Assembly: GCA_905178155.1 (NCBI GenBank)
Contig: CAJINV010000003.1
Location: 9,121,979 to 9,185,978, forward strand
Length of the DNA stretch: 64,000 bases
Origin: Amoebophrya sp. A120
Taxonomy: Eukaryota; Sar; Dinophyceae; Syndiniales; Amoebophryaceae
Direction: 5' to 3'
Below the pieces are notes generated by a model. That model ran no database searches. It worked only from the letters and a program-made list of their open reading frames with translations, and was not told the DNA's origin. Shown piece after piece: positions 63,933 through 64,000 of this stretch. The position numbers and the translations under genes were made by a program. Numbering within the stretch: position 1 is the stretch's first letter; each line of letters opens with the position of its first letter.

Positions 63933-64000
63933 CTGTAGAGAGAAAAAGAAGCCGCTCATCCTTTTTTTTATAAACTGGTAGTGCTACTGGTGTGTAGGTC
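63933..64000 (-). other. 3' end of a PEPCK intron
   Basis: On the minus strand this ends in a pyrimidine-rich acceptor (TTTTTCTCTCTACAG) directly before AIDLSREKE. The rest of the intron and the 5' exons are outside the window. Confidence 0.8.

Noticed and set aside
1-64000. CRISPR arrays, bacterial operons, tRNA or rRNA genes, spliced-leader RNA
   Set aside because: No regularly spaced identical repeats, no Shine-Dalgarno-led gene chains, and no recognisable tRNA, rRNA or dinoflagellate spliced-leader sequence on reading through; the gene structures are eukaryotic.

Overview
The window looks like nuclear DNA of a eukaryotic protist, most probably from the dinoflagellate lineage. A parasitic syndinean such as Amoebophrya is the best guess. 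The reasons are intron-rich protein genes, a reverse transcriptase fragment of the kind common in dinoflagellate genomes (YFDDY catalytic motif), every recognisable gene on the same (minus) strand, and many introns that are themselves short transposon-like units ('introners'). The taxonomic call is inference; no rRNA or spliced leader was seen.

Layout, by rising coordinate (transcription runs right to left): an unidentified exon (1-796) and a membrane protein (1.0-2.2 kb); DCC1/DSCC1 cohesion factor (2.9-5.5 kb); a secreted metallophosphoesterase (7.1-9.7 kb); a sparse region with two orphan exons (9.7-14 kb); a 10-exon, about 1927-residue membrane protein made of repeated Cys-rich modules (14.2-23.2 kb); an unknown 760-residue protein; a membrane-anchored BolA protein; an FtsJ-like RNA methyltransferase; an unknown 595-residue protein; a PAP2 phosphatase; a low-complexity protein; a 158-residue protein; a GT47/exostosin glycosyltransferase; a two-PDZ protein; a coiled-coil membrane protein; a JmjC oxygenase; a reverse transcriptase remnant bounded by 58-bp direct repeats and followed by a chain of nine hairpins; three unknown genes; and the 3' half of ATP-dependent PEP carboxykinase, cut by the window edge.

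The most striking content is a set of 11 introns of 149-327 bp. Each lies between exact or near-exact 5-bp duplications of host sequence. Most show clear terminal inverted repeats, and ten of the eleven begin TAT and end ATA. In every case, removing the element plus one 5-bp copy restores the reading frame, and the spliced lengths of whole gene models come out divisible by three. None of the 11 can be cut at GT-AG, whereas neighbouring introns in the same genes are ordinary GT-AG. Several elements share inverted-repeat families across unrelated genes (PDZ protein, coiled-coil protein, PEPCK), so they look like recently mobile, intron-making DNA elements. All gene models here were built by eye from reading frame and splice signals; there is no transcript evidence.
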